Assembly (NCBI GenBank): GCA_905235535.1
Contig: CAJOLS010000003.1
Coordinates: 1-42,456 of the forward strand
Reading direction: 5' to 3'
Source: an uncultured Bacteroidales bacterium
GTDB lineage: Bacteria > Bacteroidota > Bacteroidia > Bacteroidales > UBA932
DNA: 42,456 nt
The notes below the pieces were generated by a model, which saw nothing but the letters and a program-made list of their open reading frames with translations, was not told the origin of the DNA and searched no databases. Of this stretch, positions 33,936-41,628 are shown in pieces (position 1 is the stretch's first letter; each line of letters opens with the position of its first letter). The translations under genes were made by a program, and so were the position numbers.

Positions 33936-34530
33936 CCACTGTGGAAAACAGACGGAGGTCCAGCTCCTCCAGAGTATCAACGTCGCCCTTGATCCGGAAC
34001 TCAAAGCCCGGGTCAAGGACGGCTCTTTGTTCGTGTGGGAGTGCCCCTATTGCGGCCGTCGCAACCTGGCCAGATACCAGACCCTCTATCACGACCCGGA
34101 CGCCAAACTGATGGTATGGCTCCTTCCGGGGGAAGAAATGCCCCCAAAAGCCGTGGAAGAGGCCGTTAAAGGCCTGCAGGGCTACACGCTGCGGAGAGTC
34201 CGGGAGGTGGGAGACCTTATAGAGAAGGTAAATATCCACGACGCCAACCTGGAAGACACCGTCCTGGAAATGTGCAAGTGGGTCACGCAAAGGGAACTGG
34301 CCGCCAAAAATCCCGAGGCCGCCGAAGCCCCTCTTCGTTTCCTTCGCCTGGAAGGGGCCGACAACGACCTGGTGCTGGCGCTCCCGCTAAACGGGCAGAT
34401 GCAAGTGCTCAACGTGGGGTTCAACGTGTACGAGGACGCCCGAGGCATCCTGGCCCGCAACCCCGCCGTGAGGCCGGCCGAAGGGTTTGCAGAAGTAAAC
34501 CAGGACTGGATTGACCAGTTCTTCCGTTAG
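33916..34530 (+). CDS. CpXC-domain protein of unknown function
   Basis: The 204-residue protein starts ASCSHCGKQTEVQLLQSINV and has a second metal-type knuckle, WECPYCGRRNLARYQTLYHDPD. The two Cys pairs (CSHC, CPYC) and the spacing fit the CpXC domain, a likely zinc-binding module of unknown function. The C-terminal half (90-204) is an acidic alpha/beta region. No signal peptide is visible, so it should be cytoplasmic. It overlaps galK by 20 bases and is followed by a terminator. Confidence 0.8.
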   Translation: MAPASCSHCGKQTEVQLLQSINVALDPELKARVKDGSLFVWECPYCGRRNLARYQTLYHDPDAKLMVWLLPGEEMPPKAVEEAVKGLQGYTLRRVREVGDLIEKVNIHDANLEDTVLEMCKWVTQRELAAKNPEAAEAPLRFLRLEGADNDLVLALPLNGQMQVLNVGFNVYEDARGILARNPAVRPAEGFAEVNQDWIDQFFR

Positions 34531-37500
34531 ATATCAAACGACAGAATCAGCGAAACGGAGTAGGGTTTTTTCTGCTCCGTTTTTTCATAGACATTGCCTC
34601 CCAGCCAGGAGAAGGAAACGCCCAGCTTGGCATCCATGGACAGGAAGAAAACCTGTCCCATGTCGGCCACCAGGTCTGCCCCGGCGCTCCAGAGGTTGTC
34701 TCTCCCCAGGCCCAGGTAATCGGCGTGCGGGGTTAGCACAAAGTTCCGGACATAGCCCAGTACGGGAAGGGAAAGGTCTCCCAGGAAAATGGGGATGGCA
34801 TAGTCGGCCGTCACTTTCCACTGCGTAAGATAGTTGGTATAAAGGAAGGTATTGGAGGCCGAATTGAACCCGCGCGGCAGCACGGCCACGCTGATATCCC
34901 CGAAAGGAGCTTTGCCCAGCTGGCGCTGGAGGGTGCCGGTGAGTTTGAGGCCCTGGGTGCGCCACAGACCGGGGAGATACGCATAAGTATAGCCAAACAC
35001 CACCGGACGGAAGTGCGAAAGGGTCCAGGGATGCATGCTGAAGCCGGCTTCCGCTCCAATGCCATAACGCGGATAAACCATAGACTTGGCGGTGGGCCTC
35101 ATCACATATCCGCGGGCCGACAGGGAAAGCGTCTGGGCAAACACGTTCCAGTCGTCCGGAGAGATTTTGGAAACGGAAACGAGGGAGGAAACCCCGGGGA
35201 GGTTCCGGGAGGTGGTGAACTGCATGGGGTCCAGCCCGTAAACGTGGTTGGTAAAGCTGTATTTGACCTGGGGAATAAAGCCGAACAGGAGGCCGCCCTT
35301 CCGGGTGGCAAGCGGAATGTAGGCCCGGATGTGGGCATTCAGCAACGGGGCGTCGCGCAAGGTGAAGGTATGGGTGAGTCCCTTGTAGCTTGGAGTCACT
35401 ATTTCCGTATAGTTGTACTGGCGGGCCCGGCGGTCCCCGAAATCCAGCTGCCCTTCGATGGCCGGATACAGGCCGGTATAGGTGAACTTGGCGTGGAGGG
35501 CGCTGCGCCAGCCCTGTTCCTGGTCCGGATTGGGGTGGAAGGCAAAGCCCGCCTGGCCGGAAAGCGTGCCCAGGGTGTTTTGGAAAAAGCCGGTGAGGCC
35601 CAGGGAGATATTCTCGTAAGTAAGGTCAAAGGAGCGGTTCATGATGGCGTCCGCATTCACATAAGCGGGCAGCCAGGTGTGGAACTGCAGGGGATGGGCC
35701 AGCTTGTGATAGCGCCGGGGGGCCGATAAGGCAACCTCCTGCGAGAAATCCGGTCCGGGCCCCAGGGTGCGCTCCTGCTCCGTGAGGACGTCTTCGATGG
35801 TATAGGTGTGAAGGTCCGTAAAATCGGCCTCCCGCGGCTGCAAGGCGCTTGTAGGAACGGAAAAGACCATCTTGCCGTCCAGGGTCTGGGAAACGCAGTA
35901 CAGCAGCTCTCCCGCCCGGCAGAAATCCGAGGCCCCGTAGCGGGTGCTGGTCAGCTGGGAAAGGCGGCCTTCGGCCAGGGAATAGCGGTACAGCTCGTTC
36001 ACGCCCGTGCGGTCCGAAACCCACTCCAGAAAGCCCTCTCCGCTTTCCAGGTTCACCAGTTTCTGGTGGGAAGGGGCCAGCACCGTTTCCCACTCTCCGG
36101 AGGGAAGGGCGCGGTAAATGCCGTATCCTCCCATGGAGATGCCGACGCAGTAAATCTCTTCGCCCTGCCAGGCGCTTTCTGTCAGCTGCACGCCTTCGGG
36201 GGCCTCCAGGCTCCTCAGGACAGAGCCGTCATCGGCCGATAATACCACCAGGAACGTTTTTCCGGAGGTTTCATATTCCGCCACGGCCAGGCGGGAGCCG
36301 TCGGCGGAAGGCTGGGGGTTGAAGAAACGCCGGCCCCTGGCCAGGTCGTGAATCTTGTGGGTTGTCAGGTCCATGTAGCGGACGGGGGAGGAACCGGAAA
36401 GGTCCCAGCGGGGATGGGGCATGGACTCGCTCCAATACAGTCTTTCCCTGACCGGATCGTAGGTGAGGCGGGAGGAATGGTTGGAAAAACGGCGCAGGGC
36501 CTTGACCTTTCCGTCCTGGATGCTCACCAGTTCCCGGTTGCGAAGATAACCGTCCCGCAGGGCATACAGCGTGCCGTTTATCCAGCGGGGCGAGCAGAAG
36601 GTGAGCGGGAAACTTTCGGCCGGTGTAACCTGCGTCAGATTCAGGAAAGGGGCGCGGGCGGCGGCATCGGCCTGCCAGACGTCGTTGAAGGCGTGCATCA
36701 CGTCCCGGAAACTGTCTTCGGGGCTTTTGCCGGAAAGGTCCCGGATAAGCTTGTTATAATTGTAAGGCGCCACTAACCAGGGCTTCTTCACGTGAATTTC
36801 CAGGCCGTCTTCCGTAAAGGAAGGCCGATTGTACAGATACCGGGTTCCGCCCATCAGCATGTAACCGGCCTTGTAATAATCGGGGGCGTAGTACTTGTAA
36901 GAACCCTTGCTCCAGCGCACCAGGCTTCTCCAGTCTCCCTGGTCAAACGCCACGCGCATGTATCCCAGGAAATCGGCCGTGCGGGCCCTTGTACCATAGG
37001 CAAGGCCTGTTTCGGCCACCACGGCGTCCCCTTCTCCGCGCACGGCGGCCATATAGACCATCCAGGCCAGCGGGGCGGCGCCCTGACCTATTACATAGGA
37101 AAGGCCCTTGGACAGGCCGGAGCTTTCCAGTTTCTCCAGCTGGGCCTGGTGGCGGGGTTCATGGGCCGCCAGCTGCACGGGCCAGGCCACGGGGTCTGCC
37201 CCATAGGCTTCCGGCATGGTGAAACAGTCCATCCTCACGGGAGCGTACCCCACGGAACCGTTGGAAAACAGATTGTGCGTATGCAGCACCACGGGCATCT
37301 TTTTGCCCCATTTCCCGCTTTGGGGAAGATGGTCTATGGTGCGGCTCACGGGAACGCGGAACTGCTCCAGCAGACGGGCGTAGGTACGGGCCAGGGAATC
37401 GGCCCCTTCGGGGTAGATAATCTTGTAGTACGGGCTCTCTACGGAGTACCAGCGCAAATAGCCCGGGTCCGTTCCCGAGGTATAGAATTGTCCCCGCGCA

Positions 37501-37550
37501 CCGACGCATGCCGCCAGCAGGGTTATGAGGGAGAGCAGTAACTTTCTCAT
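34527..37550 (-). CDS. HEXXH-motif, beta-propeller-like and beta-barrel surface protein
   Basis: The 1007-residue product starts at MRKLLLSLITLL, eight bases after a good promoter; the frame extends 13 codons upstream across that promoter, which is rejected. The signal region contains LAAC (Cys15) but also a possible signal peptidase I site before QFYT. An N-terminal gluzincin-like domain carries HEPRH (residues 130-134) and a nearby acidic GEGDAVVAE. The middle (about 300-590) looks like a TolB-type propeller, and the last 350 residues alternate like barrel strands. Similar proteins are widespread in Bacteroidetes with no known role. Proteolytic activity is not proven. It overlaps the convergent CpXC gene by four bases. 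Confidence 0.72.
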   Translation of the reverse strand: MRKLLLSLITLLAACVGARGQFYTSGTDPGYLRWYSVESPYYKIIYPEGADSLARTYARLLEQFRVPVSRTIDHLPQSGKWGKKMPVVLHTHNLFSNGSVGYAPVRMDCFTMPEAYGADPVAWPVQLAAHEPRHQAQLEKLESSGLSKGLSYVIGQGAAPLAWMVYMAAVRGEGDAVVAETGLAYGTRARTADFLGYMRVAFDQGDWRSLVRWSKGSYKYYAPDYYKAGYMLMGGTRYLYNRPSFTEDGLEIHVKKPWLVAPYNYNKLIRDLSGKSPEDSFRDVMHAFNDVWQADAAARAPFLNLTQVTPAESFPLTFCSPRWINGTLYALRDGYLRNRELVSIQDGKVKALRRFSNHSSRLTYDPVRERLYWSESMPHPRWDLSGSSPVRYMDLTTHKIHDLARGRRFFNPQPSADGSRLAVAEYETSGKTFLVVLSADDGSVLRSLEAPEGVQLTESAWQGEEIYCVGISMGGYGIYRALPSGEWETVLAPSHQKLVNLESGEGFLEWVSDRTGVNELYRYSLAEGRLSQLTSTRYGASDFCRAGELLYCVSQTLDGKMVFSVPTSALQPREADFTDLHTYTIEDVLTEQERTLGPGPDFSQEVALSAPRRYHKLAHPLQFHTWLPAYVNADAIMNRSFDLTYENISLGLTGFFQNTLGTLSGQAGFAFHPNPDQEQGWRSALHAKFTYTGLYPAIEGQLDFGDRRARQYNYTEIVTPSYKGLTHTFTLRDAPLLNAHIRAYIPLATRKGGLLFGFIPQVKYSFTNHVYGLDPMQFTTSRNLPGVSSLVSVSKISPDDWNVFAQTLSLSARGYVMRPTAKSMVYPRYGIGAEAGFSMHPWTLSHFRPVVFGYTYAYLPGLWRTQGLKLTGTLQRQLGKAPFGDISVAVLPRGFNSASNTFLYTNYLTQWKVTADYAIPIFLGDLSLPVLGYVRNFVLTPHADYLGLGRDNLWSAGADLVADMGQVFFLSMDAKLGVSFSWLGGNVYEKTEQKKPYSVSLILSFDI
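34553..34585 (+). terminator. Terminator of galK operon, inside the 3' end of the convergent gene
   Basis: AAACGGAG (34553-34560) pairs with CTCCGTTT (34575-34582), followed by TTT. It serves the plus-strand galK unit and lies within the last codons of the minus-strand surface-protein gene. Confidence 0.8.
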
Positions 37551-37558
37551 AAGCGTTG

Positions 37559-37590
37559 CAAAAATAGCGAAAAAACGCCGCTCTGACAAA
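37559..37590 (-). promoter_or_regulatory. Promoter of the HEXXH surface-protein gene
   Basis: On the minus strand TTTG (37587-37590), 20 bases, then TATTTTTG (37559-37566) is an exact consensus match. The ATG follows after eight bases, so a very short leader is expected. Confidence 0.75.
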
Positions 37591-37621
37591 ACTGCTTGCT
37601 GCGGGGAATGTAGGAAGAGAT

Positions 37622-38980
37622 CTACAGCAAAAGGTTGGAGAGGAAAACGACCGCGATTCCCACCGGCGCCAGGTAGCGCATCAGGAAATACACCACCCCG
37701 AAAAGGCGCCGGTTCACCGTGCCTCCGTTGGTGAACTCATCCCTCACATCGGCCCTGGACATCTTCCAGCCCACGAAGAGGGTGAAGATGAGGCCGCCCA
37801 GCGGCATCAGCCAATCCGAGCAAAGGTGGTCCAGGAAGTTGAAGAAGGTGTATCCCAGCAGTTTCACGTGGGCGAGCGGGCCGAAGGACAGGCTGCACAG
37901 GATGCCCACCAGCCAGCACAGGAAGGCCAGCAGCAGGGTGGCTTTCCGGCGGTTCATCTTCCACTCGTCCGTAAGGAAGGCCACGCCCACTTCCAGCATG
38001 GAGATGGCCGATGTGAGCGCCGCCGCCAGGATGGCCAGGAAGAAAATGGCCGACAGGAAAGTGGTCATGACGGGGAGCCCCGTACCCATACGGTTGAAAA
38101 TGTAGGGAAGGGTCTCGAACACCAGGCCGGGACCGCTGCCGGGCTCCAGGCCTGCGGCAAAGACCGCCGGCATCACGGCGAAGGCGGCGATGAGGGCGAA
38201 CATCAGGTCGCTGACGGCCGTTCCCACGCCGGAGACCATGAGGTTCTCCTCCTTTTTCACATATGAAGAATACGTCAGGATGGTGCCCACTCCCAGCGAA
38301 AGGGAGAAGAAGGCCTGGCCCATGGCGGCGGATATGCCGTCGGCCGTCAGCTTGGAAAAGTCCGGTTTAAGCAGGTACTCCACCCCCTTGAAAGAGCCCG
38401 GAAGCGTGAGCGAATACCCCACGATGACCAGGAGAAGGAAAAGCAGGGCCGGCATGGCCAGCTTGGAGAACTTCTCAATCCCGCTCTTGACCCCGCCCAG
38501 CACAATGAAGGCCACCATGGCCATGAACACCGTGTGAGAAACTACCGGCTGCCAGGCCGATGTGATGAACGTATTGAAAAGGGCTGGGATTTTCTCGGCC
38601 GGAATGTCCGTGAAACTGAAGGACAGGGACTTGAAAAGGTATTCTACACTCCAGCCACCCACCACGGAATAGTAACAGAGGATGAGCAGGGGCGACACTA
38701 TGGTGATGAGGCCCGCCCAGCGCCAGGGCGTTCCGGGGGCAAACTTGTTCATGGCGCCGAAGGTGTCGCTTCTGGAACGACGGCCTATGATGGATTCCGC
38801 ATAAAAGATGGGAAGCGCCAGCAGCACGCCGGCCACCACATAGACCAGGATGAAAGCGGCGCCGCCGTATTGTCCCAAAACATAGGGGAAACGCCAGATG
38901 TTGCCCAGTCCCACGGCGCTGCCGGCCATGGCGGCAATCACCGCAAACCGGCTGCCGAAAAGTTCTCTCTGCTTCATCAT
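37622..38980 (-). CDS. Neurotransmitter:sodium symporter (SLC6/NSS) family transporter, second copy
   Basis: The 452-residue protein has the NSS TM1 signature AMAGSAVGLGNIWRFPYVLGQYGGAAF and about 11-12 membrane segments. It should import an amino acid or related amine with sodium. The start MMKQRELFG at 38980 overlaps the stop of the upstream paralogue as ATGA, implying translational coupling. The frame is open for 49 more codons upstream, inside the paralogue, which is not used. It is similar throughout to the preceding gene, so the pair is a tandem duplication. Confidence 0.92.
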   Translation of the reverse strand: MMKQRELFGSRFAVIAAMAGSAVGLGNIWRFPYVLGQYGGAAFILVYVVAGVLLALPIFYAESIIGRRSRSDTFGAMNKFAPGTPWRWAGLITIVSPLLILCYYSVVGGWSVEYLFKSLSFSFTDIPAEKIPALFNTFITSAWQPVVSHTVFMAMVAFIVLGGVKSGIEKFSKLAMPALLFLLLVIVGYSLTLPGSFKGVEYLLKPDFSKLTADGISAAMGQAFFSLSLGVGTILTYSSYVKKEENLMVSGVGTAVSDLMFALIAAFAVMPAVFAAGLEPGSGPGLVFETLPYIFNRMGTGLPVMTTFLSAIFFLAILAAALTSAISMLEVGVAFLTDEWKMNRRKATLLLAFLCWLVGILCSLSFGPLAHVKLLGYTFFNFLDHLCSDWLMPLGGLIFTLFVGWKMSRADVRDEFTNGGTVNRRLFGVVYFLMRYLAPVGIAVVFLSNLLL

Positions 38981-40338
38981 AGCATCGAAGAAAGAATCAG
39001 GGTCAGGATGCCGATGGGGGTCACATACTGGAGCAGGAAACGGGCCGCCGGGAAAAGGCGGGCGTTTGCACGCAGGGTTCCGCCGTTGGTGAGTTCCCGG
39101 AACAGTTCGCTGCGGGGCATCACCCATCCGGCCAGAATCACCGAAATAAGGCTGCCCAGCACCATAAATACATTGGAAGCGGCGCTGTCGGCAAAATCAA
39201 AGAGGTTGAGCCCCAGCAGCCGGACCCGGGAAAGCGGGCCGAAGGAAAGGCTGCAAAGGGTGCCAAAGGCGCCACAAAGGACAAACAGGAGCGCACAGGC
39301 CCGGCCTCTGCTCATTTCCTTTTCTTCCGTAAGATATGCCACACCCACCTCCAGGAGAGAAATGGCGGAGGTAAGGGCGGCTATGAAAATAGCGGCAAAA
39401 AAGAGGATGGCGACCACGGCGCTGAGGAAGGGCATCTGTTGCGCCAGGTTGGAAAAGATAAAGGGAAGCGTGTCAAAAATGAGCGTTGGGCCCGCACCCG
39501 GTTCAATCCCGGCCGAGAAAACGGCGGGAATGATGGCAAAGCCCGCCAGCAGGGCGAAGGTTAAGTCGCTGACGGCTGTTCCTACACCAGCCACCATCAG
39601 GTTTTCTCCCTTTTTGATATAGGAGGAATAGGTGATGATAATCCCGGTTCCCAGCGACAGCGAGAAGAAGGACTGCCCCAGGGCGTCTATGAACGTATGG
39701 GCCGTCACCTTGGAAAAATCCGGCTTCATCAGGTACTCCACCCCCCTGTTGGCACCCGGCAGGGTAAGAGAATAGACAGCAATGAGCACAATGAGGACAA
39801 ACAGCGTGGGAATGCTCCATTTGCAGAATTTCTCAATCCCGCTCTTGACGCCGAAGGCCACCACGGCCGCCGCCATTCCCAGAAAAGACAGATGGAAGAG
39901 CATGGGCATCCAGGGATGGGAAATAAAGCGCTCGAAGTTTCCGGCCAGCTGGTCCGGGGTAGAATGGATAAACTCCAGGCTGAGTGCGCGAATCAGATAA
40001 TCCATGGACCAGCCACCTACTACAGAATAGTAGGAAAGCAACCAGAGCGGCGTCAGCACCATCAGGAAACCGAACCAGCGCCCGGCACGGCCCGGCACCA
40101 GGAAACTGACCGCGGCCCGGCAGTTGACCTGGCTGCCTCGGCCTATGGCCGATTCGGCCAGGAAAATGGGCAGGGACAGCACCAGGGTGAAGACCACATA
40201 GATGAGGATGAAGGCCGCACCCCCGTTTTCCCCCACCAGGTAGGGAAAACGCCAGATATTGCCCAGGCCGATGGCGCTGCCGGCAAAAGCGGCGATTACG
40301 GCCATCCGTCCGCCAAAGTTTTCACGTTTCGTTTTCAT
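38977..40338 (-). CDS. Neurotransmitter:sodium symporter (SLC6/NSS) family transporter, first copy
   Basis: The 453-residue protein opens MKTKRENFGGRMAVIAAFAGSAIGLGNIWRFPYLVGENGGAAF, the NSS TM1 sodium-site region. Later segments SYYSVVGGWSMDYL, FFSLSLGTGIIITYSSYIKKGENL and AVFSAGIEPGAGPTLIFDTLP match its partner closely. Substrate is not predictable from these motifs. It follows galM by 24 bases on the same strand and probably shares its transcript. Confidence 0.93.
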   Translation of the reverse strand: MKTKRENFGGRMAVIAAFAGSAIGLGNIWRFPYLVGENGGAAFILIYVVFTLVLSLPIFLAESAIGRGSQVNCRAAVSFLVPGRAGRWFGFLMVLTPLWLLSYYSVVGGWSMDYLIRALSLEFIHSTPDQLAGNFERFISHPWMPMLFHLSFLGMAAAVVAFGVKSGIEKFCKWSIPTLFVLIVLIAVYSLTLPGANRGVEYLMKPDFSKVTAHTFIDALGQSFFSLSLGTGIIITYSSYIKKGENLMVAGVGTAVSDLTFALLAGFAIIPAVFSAGIEPGAGPTLIFDTLPFIFSNLAQQMPFLSAVVAILFFAAIFIAALTSAISLLEVGVAYLTEEKEMSRGRACALLFVLCGAFGTLCSLSFGPLSRVRLLGLNLFDFADSAASNVFMVLGSLISVILAGWVMPRSELFRELTNGGTLRANARLFPAARFLLQYVTPIGILTLILSSML

Positions 40339-40362
40339 GCAGTTCGTTTTACAGGAAGAGCC

Positions 40363-41403
40363 CTAATCGAAAACCCAGATAATGGCCTCTTCCATTACCT
40401 CGCCGGGACGAAGGACCGTGGTGGGGTAGTCCGGGTTGTTGGGGGCGTCCGGCGCGTGCTGGCACTCGATGGCCACGGCGTCATAATCCTCATAAGGACG
40501 CGTCTTGCCTTCCGGGCAGCCCTTGAGCCAGTTGCCGGTATAGACCTGTACGGCGGGCTGGGTGGTAAGGACCGTCATGTGACGGCCGCTTCTGGCACCC
40601 CACAGCTGCGCAGCTTCGGTTAACTGACCGGGAGTGGCCCCGTCGATGAGGAAGCAGTTGTCGTATCCCTTGCCGTATTTGAGGGCGGGGAAATCGGCCT
40701 CAATATCCTGGCCGATGGGCTTGGCTTCCACAAAGTCCATGGGCGTTCCGGCCACATCTGCGGGCTCTCCCAGGGGAATGAGGGTTTCGTCCGTGGGCAG
40801 CCACTGGGAGGCATTCAGCTCCAGTTTGTGGCCCAGGACGCTGCCGGAGGCTTCTCCGTCCAGGTTCATATAAACATGGTTGGTGAGATTGACCACCGTG
40901 GGCTTGTCCGTTTCGGCCGTGAGGATGAGTTTGAGGGAATTGTCCTCTCCCCAGGTATAATGGGCCACGGCCTTCAGGTTGCCGGGATAACCGGCCTCTC
41001 CGTCTTCGGAGAAGTACATAAATTCTACGGAATCCCCTTCAATGCGGCTTTCCCAGACCTTGTTCTGGAAGCCTTCGGGGCCGCCGTGCAGGTGGTTGGG
41101 GCCGTTGTTAATGGGCAGCGTGTACTCCACGCCGTCCAGGGTGAACTTGCCCTTGGCGATGCGGTTGGCATAGCGGCCGGGCACCTTGCCGCAGCAGGGG
41201 CCGTCCCCGAAATAATCACCGGGCTTCTTGTAGCCGATGACCACATCGGCCAGCTTGCCCTCCTTGTCCGGCACCACGATGGAAACGATGGCGGCACCCA
41301 CGCTGCAAAGTTGCACGTAGGCGCCGGAGGCATTCTTAAGGGTGTAGAGGAAGATTTCCTTCCCGTCGGGCGCTGTGCCCCAGAGTTCTTTGGTAATGGC
41401 CAT
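40363..41403 (-). CDS. galM: Aldose 1-epimerase (galactose mutarotase)
   Basis: The 346-residue protein has the mutarotase features PGRYANRIAKGKF, NHLHGG with a catalytic-type His, NLTNHVYMNL with the second His, GYDNCF and the catalytic Glu in AIECQHAPDAPN. It interconverts alpha and beta galactose for galactokinase. No signal peptide is seen, so it is cytoplasmic. Its promoter is 18 bases upstream. Two NSS transporter genes follow it closely. Confidence 0.96.
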   Translation of the reverse strand: MAITKELWGTAPDGKEIFLYTLKNASGAYVQLCSVGAAIVSIVVPDKEGKLADVVIGYKKPGDYFGDGPCCGKVPGRYANRIAKGKFTLDGVEYTLPINNGPNHLHGGPEGFQNKVWESRIEGDSVEFMYFSEDGEAGYPGNLKAVAHYTWGEDNSLKLILTAETDKPTVVNLTNHVYMNLDGEASGSVLGHKLELNASQWLPTDETLIPLGEPADVAGTPMDFVEAKPIGQDIEADFPALKYGKGYDNCFLIDGATPGQLTEAAQLWGARSGRHMTVLTTQPAVQVYTGNWLKGCPEGKTRPYEDYDAVAIECQHAPDAPNNPDYPTTVLRPGEVMEEAIIWVFD

Positions 41404-41421
41404 ATCAGTGAGTCTTTCTTA

Positions 41422-41429
41422 CAAAGGTA
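41422..41429 (-). promoter_or_regulatory. Promoter -7 element of galM
   Basis: The minus strand reads TACCTTTG, an exact TAnnTTTG match, 18 bases before the galM ATG. The -33 region is weak. Confidence 0.55.
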
Positions 41430-41521
41430 CAACTTAAATCAACAAGAAAAAAGAGATTCATTCCGGATGCTTAAAGGCAAGTCTTGTTTTCCTAATTTGA
41501 TTCCTATTTCCGTTCTGATTT

Positions 41522-41551
41522 TTTTCGGAATTCCTTCTGGCGTTCCGAAAA
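41522..41551. repeat. Perfect 9-bp inverted repeat upstream of galM and the Rhs-like gene
   Basis: TTTTCGGAA (41522-41530) is mirrored by TTCCGAAAA (41543-41551) around 12 bases. It lies in the shared divergent control region. It could be an operator or hairpin; no assignment is possible. Confidence 0.5.
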
Positions 41552-41596
41552 GGGTTGTTTCGTTTTTCATGAAATAACTTTAGGATACTTTAGCTT

Positions 41597-41622
41597 CCGG
41601 AAGGGAAAAAACCACCTTCCGG
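41597..41622 (+). promoter_or_regulatory. Hairpin just before the Rhs-like start codon
   Basis: CCGGAAGG (41597-41604) pairs with CCTTCCGG (41615-41622) around a ten-base A-rich loop, ending six bases before the ATG. It may limit ribosome access or set the 5' end of the mRNA. Confidence 0.45.
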
Positions 41623-41628
41623 GACTAT

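Noticed and set aside
37551..37589. 13-codon extension of the HEXXH surface protein
   Set aside because: It covers an exact promoter element; the signal peptide begins at 37550.
38981..39127. 49-codon upstream extension of the second NSS transporter
   Set aside because: It lies inside the upstream paralogue, and the ATGA overlap with MMKQRELFG is the natural start.
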